Below are positions 1 to 7,489 of a DNA stretch of 64,000 bases, one piece after another. The notes under the pieces were generated by a model, which was not told the DNA's origin, ran no database searches, and saw only the letters and a list, made by a program, of their open reading frames with translations. The position numbers were made by a program, and so were the translations under genes. The DNA comes from Mycetocola_A sp015752285. GTDB lineage: Bacteria; Actinomycetota; Actinomycetes; Actinomycetales; Microbacteriaceae. The number at the start of each line of letters is the position of its first letter. Position 1 is the first letter of the stretch. The DNA lies in contig NZ_JADOUY010000002.1 in NCBI RefSeq assembly GCF_015752285.1, positions 124,001 through 188,000 of the forward strand. The letters run 5' to 3'.

Positions 1-755
1 CGTGAAACGATTCTCTCAGCGGCCGACTCGATTGGCTCTCCTCGCTCGAACGACTGGCGGATACCGTCTGCCACCACTCGAAGCACGTCGGCCTGCGCTT
101 CGAGGAACGACCGATCGACGGCGGCGCCGTGTCCGGGGACGAGGAGGTCACCGGGGCGGATGAGGGCCGCGAGAGAGTCGAGCACTCCCGGCCAGTCCAT
201 CGGGAAGCTGCCCGAGCCGTACATCGGCGGGCCAGACTCCTCGATGACGTCCCCGAGAAACCAGGCGCGGGCATCCGGGATCTCAACGACCAGGTCGGTG
301 TCGGTATGACCGGGCGGGAGTGGGTGGAAGCGTACGATCCGACCGCCGATATCGAGGTCGGTAACGGTCGAGACCAGGACACTCGGTGGGGTGAGGACGA
401 CATCGGTCCAGTCGTACTGGGGCCAGGACCCCGGAGCCGCCGTCCAGTCGGACAGCCGCTTGCCCTCGTACTCCTCGAAATGTCGCGGAATCAGGTGGTG
501 GCCGACGATCAGGGCGTCGGCGAAACTCTGGTTGCCGAACGCATGGTCGTAGTGTGCGTGCGTGTTGACCACCCAGCGAACCGGAAGAGGGCTCAGGCCG
601 GCCAGGTCGGTGCGCAACTCGGCAGCTTCACGCGGATTGCAGCGTGTGTCGACGACCAGAAGCCCCTCGTCACCTGCGACGACGCCGATCGAGATGTCGA
701 GCGGCTCATACCGCCGATGAAAAACCCGATCGGCAACCTCAGTCCACTCAGCCAT
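1..755 (-). CDS. MBL-fold metallo-hydrolase (3' end outside window)
   Basis: Reading leftwards from an ATG there is an open frame of about 251 codons that runs off the window edge. The product has the metallo-beta-lactamase fold signatures: the zinc-binding motif THAHYDH near residue 70, a PGHTDTD motif near residue 145 and a late VPGHG histidine. Such enzymes hydrolyse thioesters, lactones, phosphoesters or glutathione adducts; nothing here fixes the substrate. No signal peptide is visible, so it is probably cytoplasmic. A TAGGAT hexamer lies 6 nt before the ATG and there is no Shine-Dalgarno sequence, so it may be read from a leaderless mRNA, or be co-transcribed with the small gene 24 nt upstream. 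Confidence 0.85.
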   Translation of the reverse strand, partial: MAEWTEVADRVFHRRYEPLDISIGVVAGDEGLLVVDTRCNPREAAELRTDLAGLSPLPVRWVVNTHAHYDHAFGNQSFADALIVGHHLIPRHFEEYEGKRLSDWTAAPGSWPQYDWTDVVLTPPSVLVSTVTDLDIGGRIVRFHPLPPGHTDTDLVVEIPDARAWFLGDVIEESGPPMYGSGSFPMDWPGVLDSLAALIRPGDLLVPGHGAAVDRSFLEAQADVLRVVADGIRQSFERGEPIESAAERIVS

Positions 756-761
756 GCCCCG

Positions 762-767
762 ATCCTA
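762..767 (-). promoter_or_regulatory. candidate -10 hexamer TAGGAT, leaderless layout
   Basis: TAGGAT on the minus strand ends 6 nt before the ATG of the MBL-fold gene. A transcript starting about 7 nt downstream of the hexamer would begin at the start codon. No clear -35 element. Confidence 0.35.
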
Positions 768-779
768 CGTCGCGATCGG

Positions 780-1118
780 TCAGGCCTCGTCGAAATCTCC
801 CAGGTCGAGCGCGTCCTGGGGCGTACGCGGTGTCGTCGGCCGGCTGGGCAGCAGCGCACGGGTCTTCTGGAGGAGATCGTCGACGATGTCTGCGTCGTAT
901 GGGTCCTCGTCTTCGCTCGCGACCGGAATCGAAAACAACTGACTCGCCGGACCGACGAGAACATGGGCGTGGCCGCTGATGCCTGCGTCGGTCACGACGG
1001 GGATCGCGATGATGTCCGCCTTACCGGTGTCGGCGAGTACACGGGCGTAACGAAGCACAGCCTTGCTCACCACATCACCGGTGTAGAAGGATCCGCTGGA
1101 ATAGTACAGTCGTCTCAT
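780..1118 (-). CDS. conserved small protein of unknown function
   Basis: This is a 112-residue soluble protein without a recognised motif. It has an aromatic N-terminus (MRRLYYSSGSFYTG), a central hydrophobic core that could form a small alpha/beta fold, and an acidic, proline-containing C-terminus. The start is an ATG with a GGAGGA stretch 11 nt upstream. It lies 24 nt before the MBL-fold gene on the same strand, so the two are probably one transcription unit. Codon use looks like that of its neighbours. I do not recognise its function; it is likely a lineage-conserved hypothetical protein. Confidence 0.65.
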   Translation of the reverse strand: MRRLYYSSGSFYTGDVVSKAVLRYARVLADTGKADIIAIPVVTDAGISGHAHVLVGPASQLFSIPVASEDEDPYDADIVDDLLQKTRALLPSRPTTPRTPQDALDLGDFDEA

Positions 1119-1318
1119 TCGGTCGACTGTCCTCCGTCAGACCCCGACGCTCAAGGGACTTGCGCTTTCCGGCCGTGGTCGATAGACCGACCGAGGGCGG
1201 GCCGGACGTGCCTGGCAGCACGGGAGCAACCGGGGTCAGCCCCCGTGAGCAGGCTCGGGCAGGCTAGGGTACAACTGGACGGGTTGCCCTGTCCGTGCGC
1301 ATACAGTGAAAGGCCCCG

Positions 1319-1648
1319 ATGGGAAAGCTCTTCTACGACTCAACACTGACAGTCGACTTCGATGACCGGGTGCTCGCTCACCTGCAGATCGTCATCGGAG
1401 CCAAATTGCGGCGCGGTGAGTCGTTCTATTTCAGCTGGAAGGACGACCCGGCGGTCGGAGACGGCCGGAGCACCATCTGGCTCGCTCCGAACATCCCCCT
1501 CCATTACAAGTACTTCGGGTCGCGCCTCCCCGCGCTGAACCGCGAGTGGATCATTGCCTTGAGCGCCTCGTCGAATTCGGCTGGCGGACTGCAGATCGTG
1601 CCTGAACCGCCCGCGAAAGCCGGCCCGCCCGCCGAGGTCCAGCAGTGA
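1319..1648 (+). CDS. small DUF7882-like protein
   Basis: The product is 109 residues. It starts MGKLFYDSTLTVDFDD, has a hydrophobic segment HLQIVIGAKLRRGESF, and then WLAPNIPLHYKYFG. This resembles a small family common in Microbacteriaceae (DUF7882), which older annotation often mislabels as an ATP-dependent DNA ligase; no ligase motif (KxDG) is present. The ATG follows an AAAGG ribosome-binding site by 5 nt. The stop codon overlaps the next gene as GTGA, which indicates translational coupling. Function is unknown; the family assignment is from memory of the sequence pattern. Confidence 0.7.
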   Translation: MGKLFYDSTLTVDFDDRVLAHLQIVIGAKLRRGESFYFSWKDDPAVGDGRSTIWLAPNIPLHYKYFGSRLPALNREWIIALSASSNSAGGLQIVPEPPAKAGPPAEVQQ

Positions 1649-1881
1649 AGCGCATCGAGGTTCTGTACGGCGGCGGCAAGTACACCATCCCGAACCGTGA
1701 TCTCGCCGACGTTCAGAAAGAGATCACAGACGCCATAGCGAGCGGCGGGCAGTACTGGCTCGAGGTGAACAGTGGTGAGGGAATTCTGGAACCGGCTCAC
1801 CTGCTGATCGCCGGCGGTGTGCCGATCGTCGTGATCGACGTCATGACGACCGTCAGCTCAGACAGCGACAGTCCGCTCTAG
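1645..1881 (+). CDS. small hypothetical protein coupled to the DUF7882-like gene
   Basis: A 78-residue protein starts at a GTG inside the stop codon of the preceding gene. It contains YGGGKYTIPNRDLADVQ and a C-terminal hydrophobic stretch LIAGGVPIVVIDVMTTV. The pattern resembles a small sandwich-type domain rather than a membrane protein. Its stop overlaps the dps stop region by 4 nt on the opposite strand. It is probably co-translated with the upstream gene and the two products may act together. No known function. Confidence 0.6.
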   Translation: MKRIEVLYGGGKYTIPNRDLADVQKEITDAIASGGQYWLEVNSGEGILEPAHLLIAGGVPIVVIDVMTTVSSDSDSPL

Positions 1882-2417
1882 CCCTTCGCCGTCGTGCGGT
1901 TCTCTGCGCTGATCATCCAGGCGTACTGTTCCAGCTTCGCGATGATCGCGTGGAGAATGTCTGCTGAGGTCGGATCTTCCTCGTCGATCTGGTCGTGTAC
2001 GTCGCGCATGGTTCCGACGGCGGCCTCGATGCGCACCGTGATGAGGTCGATGGTTTTTGCCGTGTCGACCTCACCGCCGGGGAAAGCCGGAAGCGTGGTC
2101 GTTGCAGCTACGGAATCGCTCCGGCCATCGGGGGTCGCGTGGAGTGCGCGCATTCGTTCGGCGACCTCGTCAGAGAATTCCCTGGCTGCTTCGACGACCT
2201 CGTCGAGCTGCAGGTGCAGGTCACGGAAGTTCTTTCCGACGACGTTCCAGTGTGCCTGCTTGCCCTGAACGTGCAACTCGATCAGATCGACAAGGACCTT
2301 CTGCATGTTGTCAGCGAGGTCTTTCGACGCGGTGAAGCCGCGTTCGGGCTTCTGCCGCCTGGTCGTCTTCGCGCCGGTGGCCGATGAGCTGGTGCGTTCA
2401 CGAGTTGCAGTTGACAT
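1878..2417 (-). CDS. dps: Dps-family DNA-protection ferritin
   Basis: This 179-residue Dps oxidises ferrous iron with hydrogen peroxide and stores it in a dodecamer while shielding DNA in starved or stressed cells. The family signature is clear: AHWNVVGKNF (His56), then LHLQLDE, then D83 and E87 in SDEVAERM, giving the inter-subunit ferroxidase ligands. About 25 basic, Ser/Thr-rich residues precede the helical bundle, a tail that in related proteins helps DNA binding. The ATG diverges from the polyketide synthase gene. Length is normal for actinobacterial Dps. Confidence 0.93.
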   Translation of the reverse strand: MSTATRERTSSSATGAKTTRRQKPERGFTASKDLADNMQKVLVDLIELHVQGKQAHWNVVGKNFRDLHLQLDEVVEAAREFSDEVAERMRALHATPDGRSDSVAATTTLPAFPGGEVDTAKTIDLITVRIEAAVGTMRDVHDQIDEEDPTSADILHAIIAKLEQYAWMISAENRTTAKG

Positions 2418-2592
2418 GGACGAGTCCTTTCGACGGTGGGTGGAGCATCCGTCAGGCTAGGCTCAGCGCGCTCGCACCTCAAGGCCTTGCATTCGACGGC
2501 GAAGCTGCTACCGCGAGGGGCGCGTCCTGCCCGCATTATCGCGCGACGAGTTCGGAGTGCGAACTCACCTGTTTCTCTGCCTAAGGTGAACT

Positions 2593-3729
2593 ATGCCCGC
2601 GTACGTTCGAACGATCGAGACAGCCCTTCCGTCCACCGTGCTGGTGCAGTCGGATGCCCGCGAGATCTTCGCCGCGCAGCCGGGGCTGACCCGGCTCGGC
2701 GAGCGACTCGTCCGGACGTCCTTCGACGTCTCGGGCATCGAGACGAGGCGCACGGTGATCGGGGACTTCACCGCGGGTGAGCGCACAGACGCACCGGTCT
2801 TCTACGACCAGGGATCCGGTCTGCTGCTGTCTTCATCGACTGGCGTGCGGAACAACGTCTACATCCGGGCGGCCGGAACGCTGTTCGCCGAGGCGGGGAA
2901 GGCTGCCCTCGACGCGACTCCGGGTATCACGGCGGCGGATGTCACGCACGTCGTCACGGTGTCGTGCACCGGCTTCTACGCTCCTGGGCCCGATTACGAA
3001 CTCGTCAGGGAACTCGGTCTGCCGACAACCACCCAGCGTTTCCACATCGGGTTCATGGGCTGTTACGCCGTCTTCCCCGCCCTGCGGGCGGCGGCAGCCT
3101 TCTGCGCCGCTGACCCGGACGCCGTCGTGCTCATCGTGTCGTGCGAACTGTGCACGATCCATGTCCGTTCGTCGAACGACCCCGATCAGATCGTCGCCTC
3201 ATCGGTGTTCGCCGACGGCGCAGCAGGGGCGATCGTCACGGCCAGGGCGCCGGAAGAAGGTCCCGCGTTGAGGGTCGACAGGCTCGCCAGCGAACTCACG
3301 CCGGTGGGGGAGGAAGACATGGCCTGGACGATCGGCGATGCGGGATTCGAGATGGTCCTCAGCGCCCGGGTGCCGAAGATCATCGACGCCTACATCGGCA
3401 GTGCGCTCGTGCCGTTGTTCTCTGACCAACCGGACCTTGCGGCTGACCCTGCCGGGAGCATCCGTCACTGGGCGATCCACCCGGGCGGACGCAGCATCCT
3501 CGACAAGGTCGAGGCCGCCATCGGCCTCAGCGGAAGCCAGCTCGAGGCGTCGCGTCGCATCCTGCGCGACTTCGGCAACATGAGCAGTGCAACGGTGTTG
3601 TTCGTGCTGAAGGAGATCCTCGACGGTGGGCACGTCGGTGGGCACGATGAGCGGGTCTGCGCCATGGCCTTCGGGCCGGGCCTCACGGTGGAGACCGGGC
3701 TCTTCACCCGGATCGAATACTCCCGATGA
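2593..3729 (+). CDS. type III polyketide synthase
   Basis: This 378-residue homodimeric ketosynthase extends an acyl-CoA starter with malonyl-CoA units and cyclises the product, without a carrier protein. The catalytic triad is visible: Cys125 in VTVSCTGFYAPGPDYEL, His296 in HWAIHPGGR and Asn329 in GNMSSAT. FMGCYAV and FADGAAG also fit bacterial chalcone-synthase-like enzymes, which often make alkylresorcinols or alkylpyrones from long-chain acyl-CoA. The starter and ring type cannot be read from sequence. The ATG follows CTAAGGTGAACT, which contains a possible Shine-Dalgarno site. It is translationally coupled (ATGA) to a methyltransferase. Confidence 0.95.
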   Translation: MPAYVRTIETALPSTVLVQSDAREIFAAQPGLTRLGERLVRTSFDVSGIETRRTVIGDFTAGERTDAPVFYDQGSGLLLSSSTGVRNNVYIRAAGTLFAEAGKAALDATPGITAADVTHVVTVSCTGFYAPGPDYELVRELGLPTTTQRFHIGFMGCYAVFPALRAAAAFCAADPDAVVLIVSCELCTIHVRSSNDPDQIVASSVFADGAAGAIVTARAPEEGPALRVDRLASELTPVGEEDMAWTIGDAGFEMVLSARVPKIIDAYIGSALVPLFSDQPDLAADPAGSIRHWAIHPGGRSILDKVEAAIGLSGSQLEASRRILRDFGNMSSATVLFVLKEILDGGHVGGHDERVCAMAFGPGLTVETGLFTRIEYSR

Positions 3730-4457
3730 GGCTGCAGGGACGCGCGGTGCTTGGCTCACTCGCCGAGAGGGACGGCGATCTCGTCGAACGGATGGACGAC
3801 CCGGACTGCGACATCGACACCCTCTACAGGACCTACGCGAACTTCCGCACCGTCAACGGGCTGCTTGCCGGGTGGAGGCGCACCTACCTGAGCCACCTCA
3901 GGCCGGAATTCACGGATAGTCGCCACACCCTGCTCGACATCGGTGCCGGCGGCGGAGACGTCGCCAGGGCGCTGATCCGGTGGGCGCGGGCCGACGGCGT
4001 CGAGCTCCGGATCACCGCCATCGATCCGGACCCGCGGGCGGCGGGCTATGTCGGCACGATCCCTGCGGTCGACGGATACGAGCATCGCCAGTGCTCGAGC
4101 ACCGAACTGGCCGACGACGGCGCCCGATTCGACTTCGTCGTGTCGAACCACGTCCTGCACCACCTCACGGCAGCCGAACTCGGTGCCGTTCTGGCCGATT
4201 CGACCAGGCTCGCGCGAATCGCCGTCGTGCACAGCGACATCCGTCGTTCGGTCGCGGCATATGTGCTGTACGGAATATTCACGTCGGTGGCATTTCGTCG
4301 GTCGTTCATCCGTGAGGACGGTCTCCTGTCCATCCGGCGGAGCTACCGCGCCGATGAACTCGCCGCGGTTGTTCCATCGGGCTGGGTGGTTGCCGTCCAG
4401 TTCCCGCACAGGGTGGTGCTCAGCCGACGCCAGGCCGCCAGGGATTCGCGCGGCTAA
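3726..4457 (+). CDS. class I SAM-dependent methyltransferase (polyketide tailoring)
   Basis: A 243-residue Rossmann-fold methyltransferase with motif I LLDIGAGGGDVARAL near residue 70, an acidic ITAIDPDPRA strand end and the post-I motif FVVSNHVLHHL. The start overlaps the polyketide synthase stop by 4 nt. The likely role is O- or C-methylation of the type III polyketide product; this is inferred from gene order. Many actinobacterial operons of this kind continue with an FAD-dependent oxygenase; here the next gene is on the opposite strand, so the operon ends after two genes. The C-terminus overlaps the SGNH gene stop by 4 nt in convergent orientation. Confidence 0.85.
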   Translation: MRLQGRAVLGSLAERDGDLVERMDDPDCDIDTLYRTYANFRTVNGLLAGWRRTYLSHLRPEFTDSRHTLLDIGAGGGDVARALIRWARADGVELRITAIDPDPRAAGYVGTIPAVDGYEHRQCSSTELADDGARFDFVVSNHVLHHLTAAELGAVLADSTRLARIAVVHSDIRRSVAAYVLYGIFTSVAFRRSFIREDGLLSIRRSYRADELAAVVPSGWVVAVQFPHRVVLSRRQAARDSRG

Positions 4458-5326
4458 CGGCGCAGCGCTTCGAGCACCGTCGCCGCTGTGAGGGCCGAAC
4501 CAGCCGGGCTGGGGTGCAGAAGATCGGGCAGTAGCAGTGTCTCGGCCGCGGTCCCCGTCGCGATGTACGCGGAGTGGACGTCGACGGGTCGCACCGCCTG
4601 GTTCTCAGCCAACCACGAACCGACGTTGTCGATCACGGTGGCGTGAGCCGCCGCCCATTGGTCGAACCGCGGGTTCTCGAGAATGGCGGCGAACCCCACC
4701 GACTCGGGCCAGTACCGTTCCACTTCCGCTACGAGGGCGGTGAGCTCCGGAGCGACGGTGGCGGGTTTCGGCACGTTGTTGAGGCCGTGGTTGAAGATCA
4801 CCAGGTCGGGCTGTTCGGGAACAAGCGCGTCGAAGTGCAGGAGAGAATACGCTCCGGTCTTTCCGCTCGCTGACCCGTTCCAGAGGATGATCGGCGCCGC
4901 GGAGGCGTCGTCGTTCGACCGGATCTCGGGCAGGTAGGAGTCGGTGAGAATGTCCCACGGATGCTGGATGAGGGGCCTGTCGAGTTCTTCGGACAGTTGG
5001 CGGAAAGCGAGGTCGACCCACTCGCCCTGCTCGTTGCCGGTGGAGTCACCGATCACCGTGACGACGAACGGACGCCCCCGGTCTGACATCCGGTCTCTGG
5101 CGTCCGCGAACGAGACGAGGGCTGACTGGCGGTCGGCGGCGACCACCGGCCCGCTGTCCGATCCGGCTGATGTGCCGGCTGCCGGTCGCGGCAGGGTCGC
5201 GAACGCAACAGTGACGAGGACGGCGCCGACAACGACGGGCACGCCGACGCGAAGTAGAACACGGGAAACGAAGCCGCGCCGCATGCGCCAGGTCTCAGCC
5301 CAGGTCGGTCGGGTCGACGTGTTCAT
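4454..5326 (-). CDS. membrane-anchored or secreted SGNH/GDSL hydrolase
   Basis: The 290-residue protein has a positively charged N-terminus and one hydrophobic segment at about residues 25-47, then an extracytoplasmic SGNH domain. Block I is VIGDSTGNEQGEW with the nucleophilic Ser, the oxyanion block is FNHGLNNV, and the catalytic Asp/His pair is in the LPDLLHPSPAGS region. Family members are esterases, lipases or acetyl-esterases acting on cell-surface glycans or lipids. The substrate is unknown. It faces the polyketide operon and need not be part of that pathway. Confidence 0.85.
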   Translation of the reverse strand: MNTSTRPTWAETWRMRRGFVSRVLLRVGVPVVVGAVLVTVAFATLPRPAAGTSAGSDSGPVVAADRQSALVSFADARDRMSDRGRPFVVTVIGDSTGNEQGEWVDLAFRQLSEELDRPLIQHPWDILTDSYLPEIRSNDDASAAPIILWNGSASGKTGAYSLLHFDALVPEQPDLVIFNHGLNNVPKPATVAPELTALVAEVERYWPESVGFAAILENPRFDQWAAAHATVIDNVGSWLAENQAVRPVDVHSAYIATGTAAETLLLPDLLHPSPAGSALTAATVLEALRR

Positions 5327-5442
5327 GCATCAAGGGTACGGCGCGCAACTCACCGCGCCTGACATGTGACTCTCATTGGGGGAGTCGCGTCGGTTGAGCG
5401 GTCTCCGCCGCGCGGCGGATGAGGCGCACGGGTATCGGTCAA

Positions 5443-5448
5443 TAGAAT
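5443..5448 (+). promoter_or_regulatory. candidate -10 hexamer TAGAAT, leaderless layout
   Basis: TAGAAT ends 6 nt before the GTG of the phosphatidyltransferase gene and there is no Shine-Dalgarno sequence between them. No convincing -35 hexamer is present. Confidence 0.45.
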
Positions 5449-5454
5449 GTTCGA

Positions 5455-6072
5455 GTGGAACACCGGGAGAGCCCAGAACCGAGCGACCGCATCCTGACGG
5501 TCCCGAATCTGCTGAGCTTTCTGCGCCTGGCTCTCGTCCCCGTCTTCCTGATTCTGCTCGTCGAAGGTCAGGACCTCGCCGCACTTGTCGTCCTCGCCGT
5601 CTCCGGATTCACCGATTTTCTCGACGGATATATCGCCCGCCGTTTCGACCAGGTGTCGCGGCTCGGCCAGCTCCTCGATCCGGCCGCCGATCGGCTCTAC
5701 ATTCTCGCTGCTCTCCTCGGCCTGGGCTGGCGCGACCTGGTCCCGCTCTGGTTGGTCATCGTCATCGTTGCGAGGGACATCATGCTCGTGGTGCTCGCTG
5801 GCATTTTGGCGCGCATCGGTCACGGCGCGTTTCCGGTGAACTGGGTAGGAAAGTGGGCGACGGCCTGCCTGTTCCTCGGCCTGCCGCTGTTGATGCTCGC
5901 TGCAGCGTTCCCGGACGCCGACGCCATCATCCGCCCGTTCGGCATGATCTTCGCAGTGGTCGGTGCGGTCCTCTACTGGTGGGCAGGGGCGCTCTATCTC
6001 GTGCAAACCGTCCGTGCCTCCCGAAAGAGCGAGGGACAGACCGGCTCGCGATCAGATACGCTGGAACCCTAG
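5455..6072 (+). CDS. CDP-alcohol phosphatidyltransferase (PgsA-like)
   Basis: A 205-residue integral membrane enzyme that moves a phosphatidyl group from CDP-diacylglycerol to an alcohol such as glycerol 3-phosphate. The family motif DG-x2-AR-x8-G-x3-D-x3-D is intact in the segment starting DGYIARRFD (about residues 58-81). Five to six hydrophobic segments follow. It starts at GTG with a -10 hexamer directly upstream. The FHA, FtsR and MerR genes follow closely, as next to mycobacterial pgsA2. The acceptor alcohol cannot be assigned; phosphatidylglycerophosphate synthase is most likely. Confidence 0.88.
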   Translation: MEHRESPEPSDRILTVPNLLSFLRLALVPVFLILLVEGQDLAALVVLAVSGFTDFLDGYIARRFDQVSRLGQLLDPAADRLYILAALLGLGWRDLVPLWLVIVIVARDIMLVVLAGILARIGHGAFPVNWVGKWATACLFLGLPLLMLAAAFPDADAIIRPFGMIFAVVGAVLYWWAGALYLVQTVRASRKSEGQTGSRSDTLEP

Positions 6073-6081
6073 GAGGTTCAG

Positions 6082-6585
6082 GTGTCTTATCCCAACGAGC
6101 AGAATCCCCCCACAGGGGCATATCTGCGCGAGCCGGCTCATGATGATGCAGCGGTCGCCAACAGTACAACCGCAAGTTTCAGCAGGGAACTGGGCGCCAG
6201 CCTGGCCAACGTCGATAGCGACGTCAGCGCTGAGGAACAGGAAGCGATCGCGGCTCTGCCGAGTGGGTCCGCCCTCTTGATCGTCCGCCGCGGACCGAAT
6301 TCCGGAGCTCGATTCCTCCTCGATGCCGATGTCACGCCTGTCGGACGTCACCCGGATGCCGACATCTTCCTCGATGACGTGACCGTCTCCCGGCGTCACG
6401 CTGAGTTCCTCCGCCACGGCGTCGCATTCGAAATCAAGGACCTCAACTCGCTCAACGGCACCTACTTCGACGGCGTGCGCATCGACAGTGCAGAGCTGAG
6501 CGATGGAGCCGAGGTTCAGATCGGCAAGTTCCGTCTCACCTTCTACCCGTCGCGCTTCGACCTGCTTGCTGCACCGGGCGCCTAG
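6082..6585 (+). CDS. garA: FHA-domain regulator, GarA/OdhI type
   Basis: The 167-residue protein has a disordered N-terminus and one FHA domain at about residues 66-155. Phosphothreonine-binding residues are present: Arg89 in VGRHP, Ser103 and His106 in VSRRHAEF, and Asn122/Asn125 in NSLNGTYF. GarA/OdhI proteins bind and inhibit 2-oxoglutarate dehydrogenase and act on glutamate metabolism until a Ser/Thr kinase phosphorylates an N-terminal ETTS motif. Here the matching site reads STTASF at residues 28-33, so the threonines remain but the preceding Glu is Ser. It starts at GTG after an AGGAGG site and lies 9 nt after the phosphatidyltransferase gene. Confidence 0.88.
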   Translation: MSYPNEQNPPTGAYLREPAHDDAAVANSTTASFSRELGASLANVDSDVSAEEQEAIAALPSGSALLIVRRGPNSGARFLLDADVTPVGRHPDADIFLDDVTVSRRHAEFLRHGVAFEIKDLNSLNGTYFDGVRIDSAELSDGAEVQIGKFRLTFYPSRFDLLAAPGA

Positions 6586-6588
6586 ATC

Positions 6589-7332
6589 GTGACTGCCCAG
6601 GCAGCGCATCGCAGCTACGACCCTCGTGACGCCGGCCAGGCGAAGTCCTCCGGCAAGACAGCAGCACCGCAACTGCTGAGCATCGGCCAGGTGCTCGCGC
6701 GGCTTGCCAAGGAGTTCCCGGAACTCAGCAACTCGAAGCTGCGGTTTCTCGAAGAGCAGGGGCTCGTGTCCCCGTCTCGCACGAAGTCGGGCTATCGCAA
6801 GTTCTCGCCACAGGATGTGGAGAGGCTGCGGCTCATCCTGTCTATGCAGCGCGACCACTACCTGCCGTTGAAGGTCATCAGGGGGCACCTGGCCGACCTC
6901 GATGCGGGTCGCGCCCCCGCCCTGCCCGGCGCGGCGGCGAACGGCCAGATCTCCACCATCATTCCGGCGGGCCGGCGCTACCAGCGTGACGATGTGCTCC
7001 GCGAAACCGGCGCGACGCCCGCCCTGTTCTCCGACGCGATCTCAGCATCGGTCATCACCCCCGCTGAGAGCTACGGCGATGACACCGTCTCGGTGATCCG
7101 TTCGCTGGTTGCGCTGCAGCGCTGTGGAATCGAGCCGCGGCACCTCCGCGGATACCGCGCAACGGCGGAACGCGAAGTCAGCATGATCGAAAGCGCGCTG
7201 CTCCCCATCGCCAGGCGCAAAGACGCCGCAAGCAGGGCACGCGCTGCCGAACTCTCCGGTGAGATCGCCGGGCAACTCGATGTGATCCGGGCCAGCCTGG
7301 TCCGGAGCGCCCTGGGACGATTGCTGTCCTGA
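6589..7332 (+). CDS. ftsR: MerR-family regulator FtsR
   Basis: The 247-residue protein has a winged helix-turn-helix of MerR type at about residues 29-100 (LLSIGQVLARL, then KLRFLEEQGLVSPSRT and YRKFSPQDVERL). The central region is linker-like and the C-terminus helical. It corresponds in position and layout to mycobacterial Rv1828 and corynebacterial FtsR, a regulator of ftsZ expression. It begins at GTG, 3 nt after the FHA stop, so the two are surely co-transcribed. There is no metal-binding cysteine pattern, so it does not look like a metal sensor. Confidence 0.85.
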   Translation: MTAQAAHRSYDPRDAGQAKSSGKTAAPQLLSIGQVLARLAKEFPELSNSKLRFLEEQGLVSPSRTKSGYRKFSPQDVERLRLILSMQRDHYLPLKVIRGHLADLDAGRAPALPGAAANGQISTIIPAGRRYQRDDVLRETGATPALFSDAISASVITPAESYGDDTVSVIRSLVALQRCGIEPRHLRGYRATAEREVSMIESALLPIARRKDAASRARAAELSGEIAGQLDVIRASLVRSALGRLLS

Positions 7333-7434
7333 GATTAGACTGGAACGACCGGCCGCGATTGTCACAGAATGATCACGGCCAGCCGACACGCCGGAACCAT
7401 CGATCCGGATGTCGTTGTAGAAGCAGACAGCCCT

Positions 7435-7459
7435 CGGTACCGTGGACTGTGCGGTACCG
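7435..7459 (+). promoter_or_regulatory. paired CGGTACCG palindromes, 17 bp apart
   Basis: Two identical 8-bp palindromes CGGTACCG lie with first bases exactly 17 bp apart, 30 nt before the start codon of the second MerR gene. The same GGTACC-N11-GGTACC layout occurs upstream of the acyl-CoA synthetase gene. Such phased palindromes are typical of a dimeric repressor site; autoregulation by the MerR protein is one possibility. Confidence 0.5.
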
Positions 7460-7489
7460 CCGCAGCCATTTCTTCAGAGGAGCACACGG

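Noticed and set aside
1119..1318. tRNA or small RNA in the 200-nt gap before the DUF7882-like gene
   Set aside because: No cloverleaf, T-loop consensus or terminator could be found; only a short GGGG-TCAG-CCCC-type hairpin and promoter-like TAGGGT.
1319..1648. ATP-dependent DNA ligase annotation
   Set aside because: Similar small proteins are sometimes labelled this way, but the 109-residue product has no KxDG nucleotidyltransferase motif.
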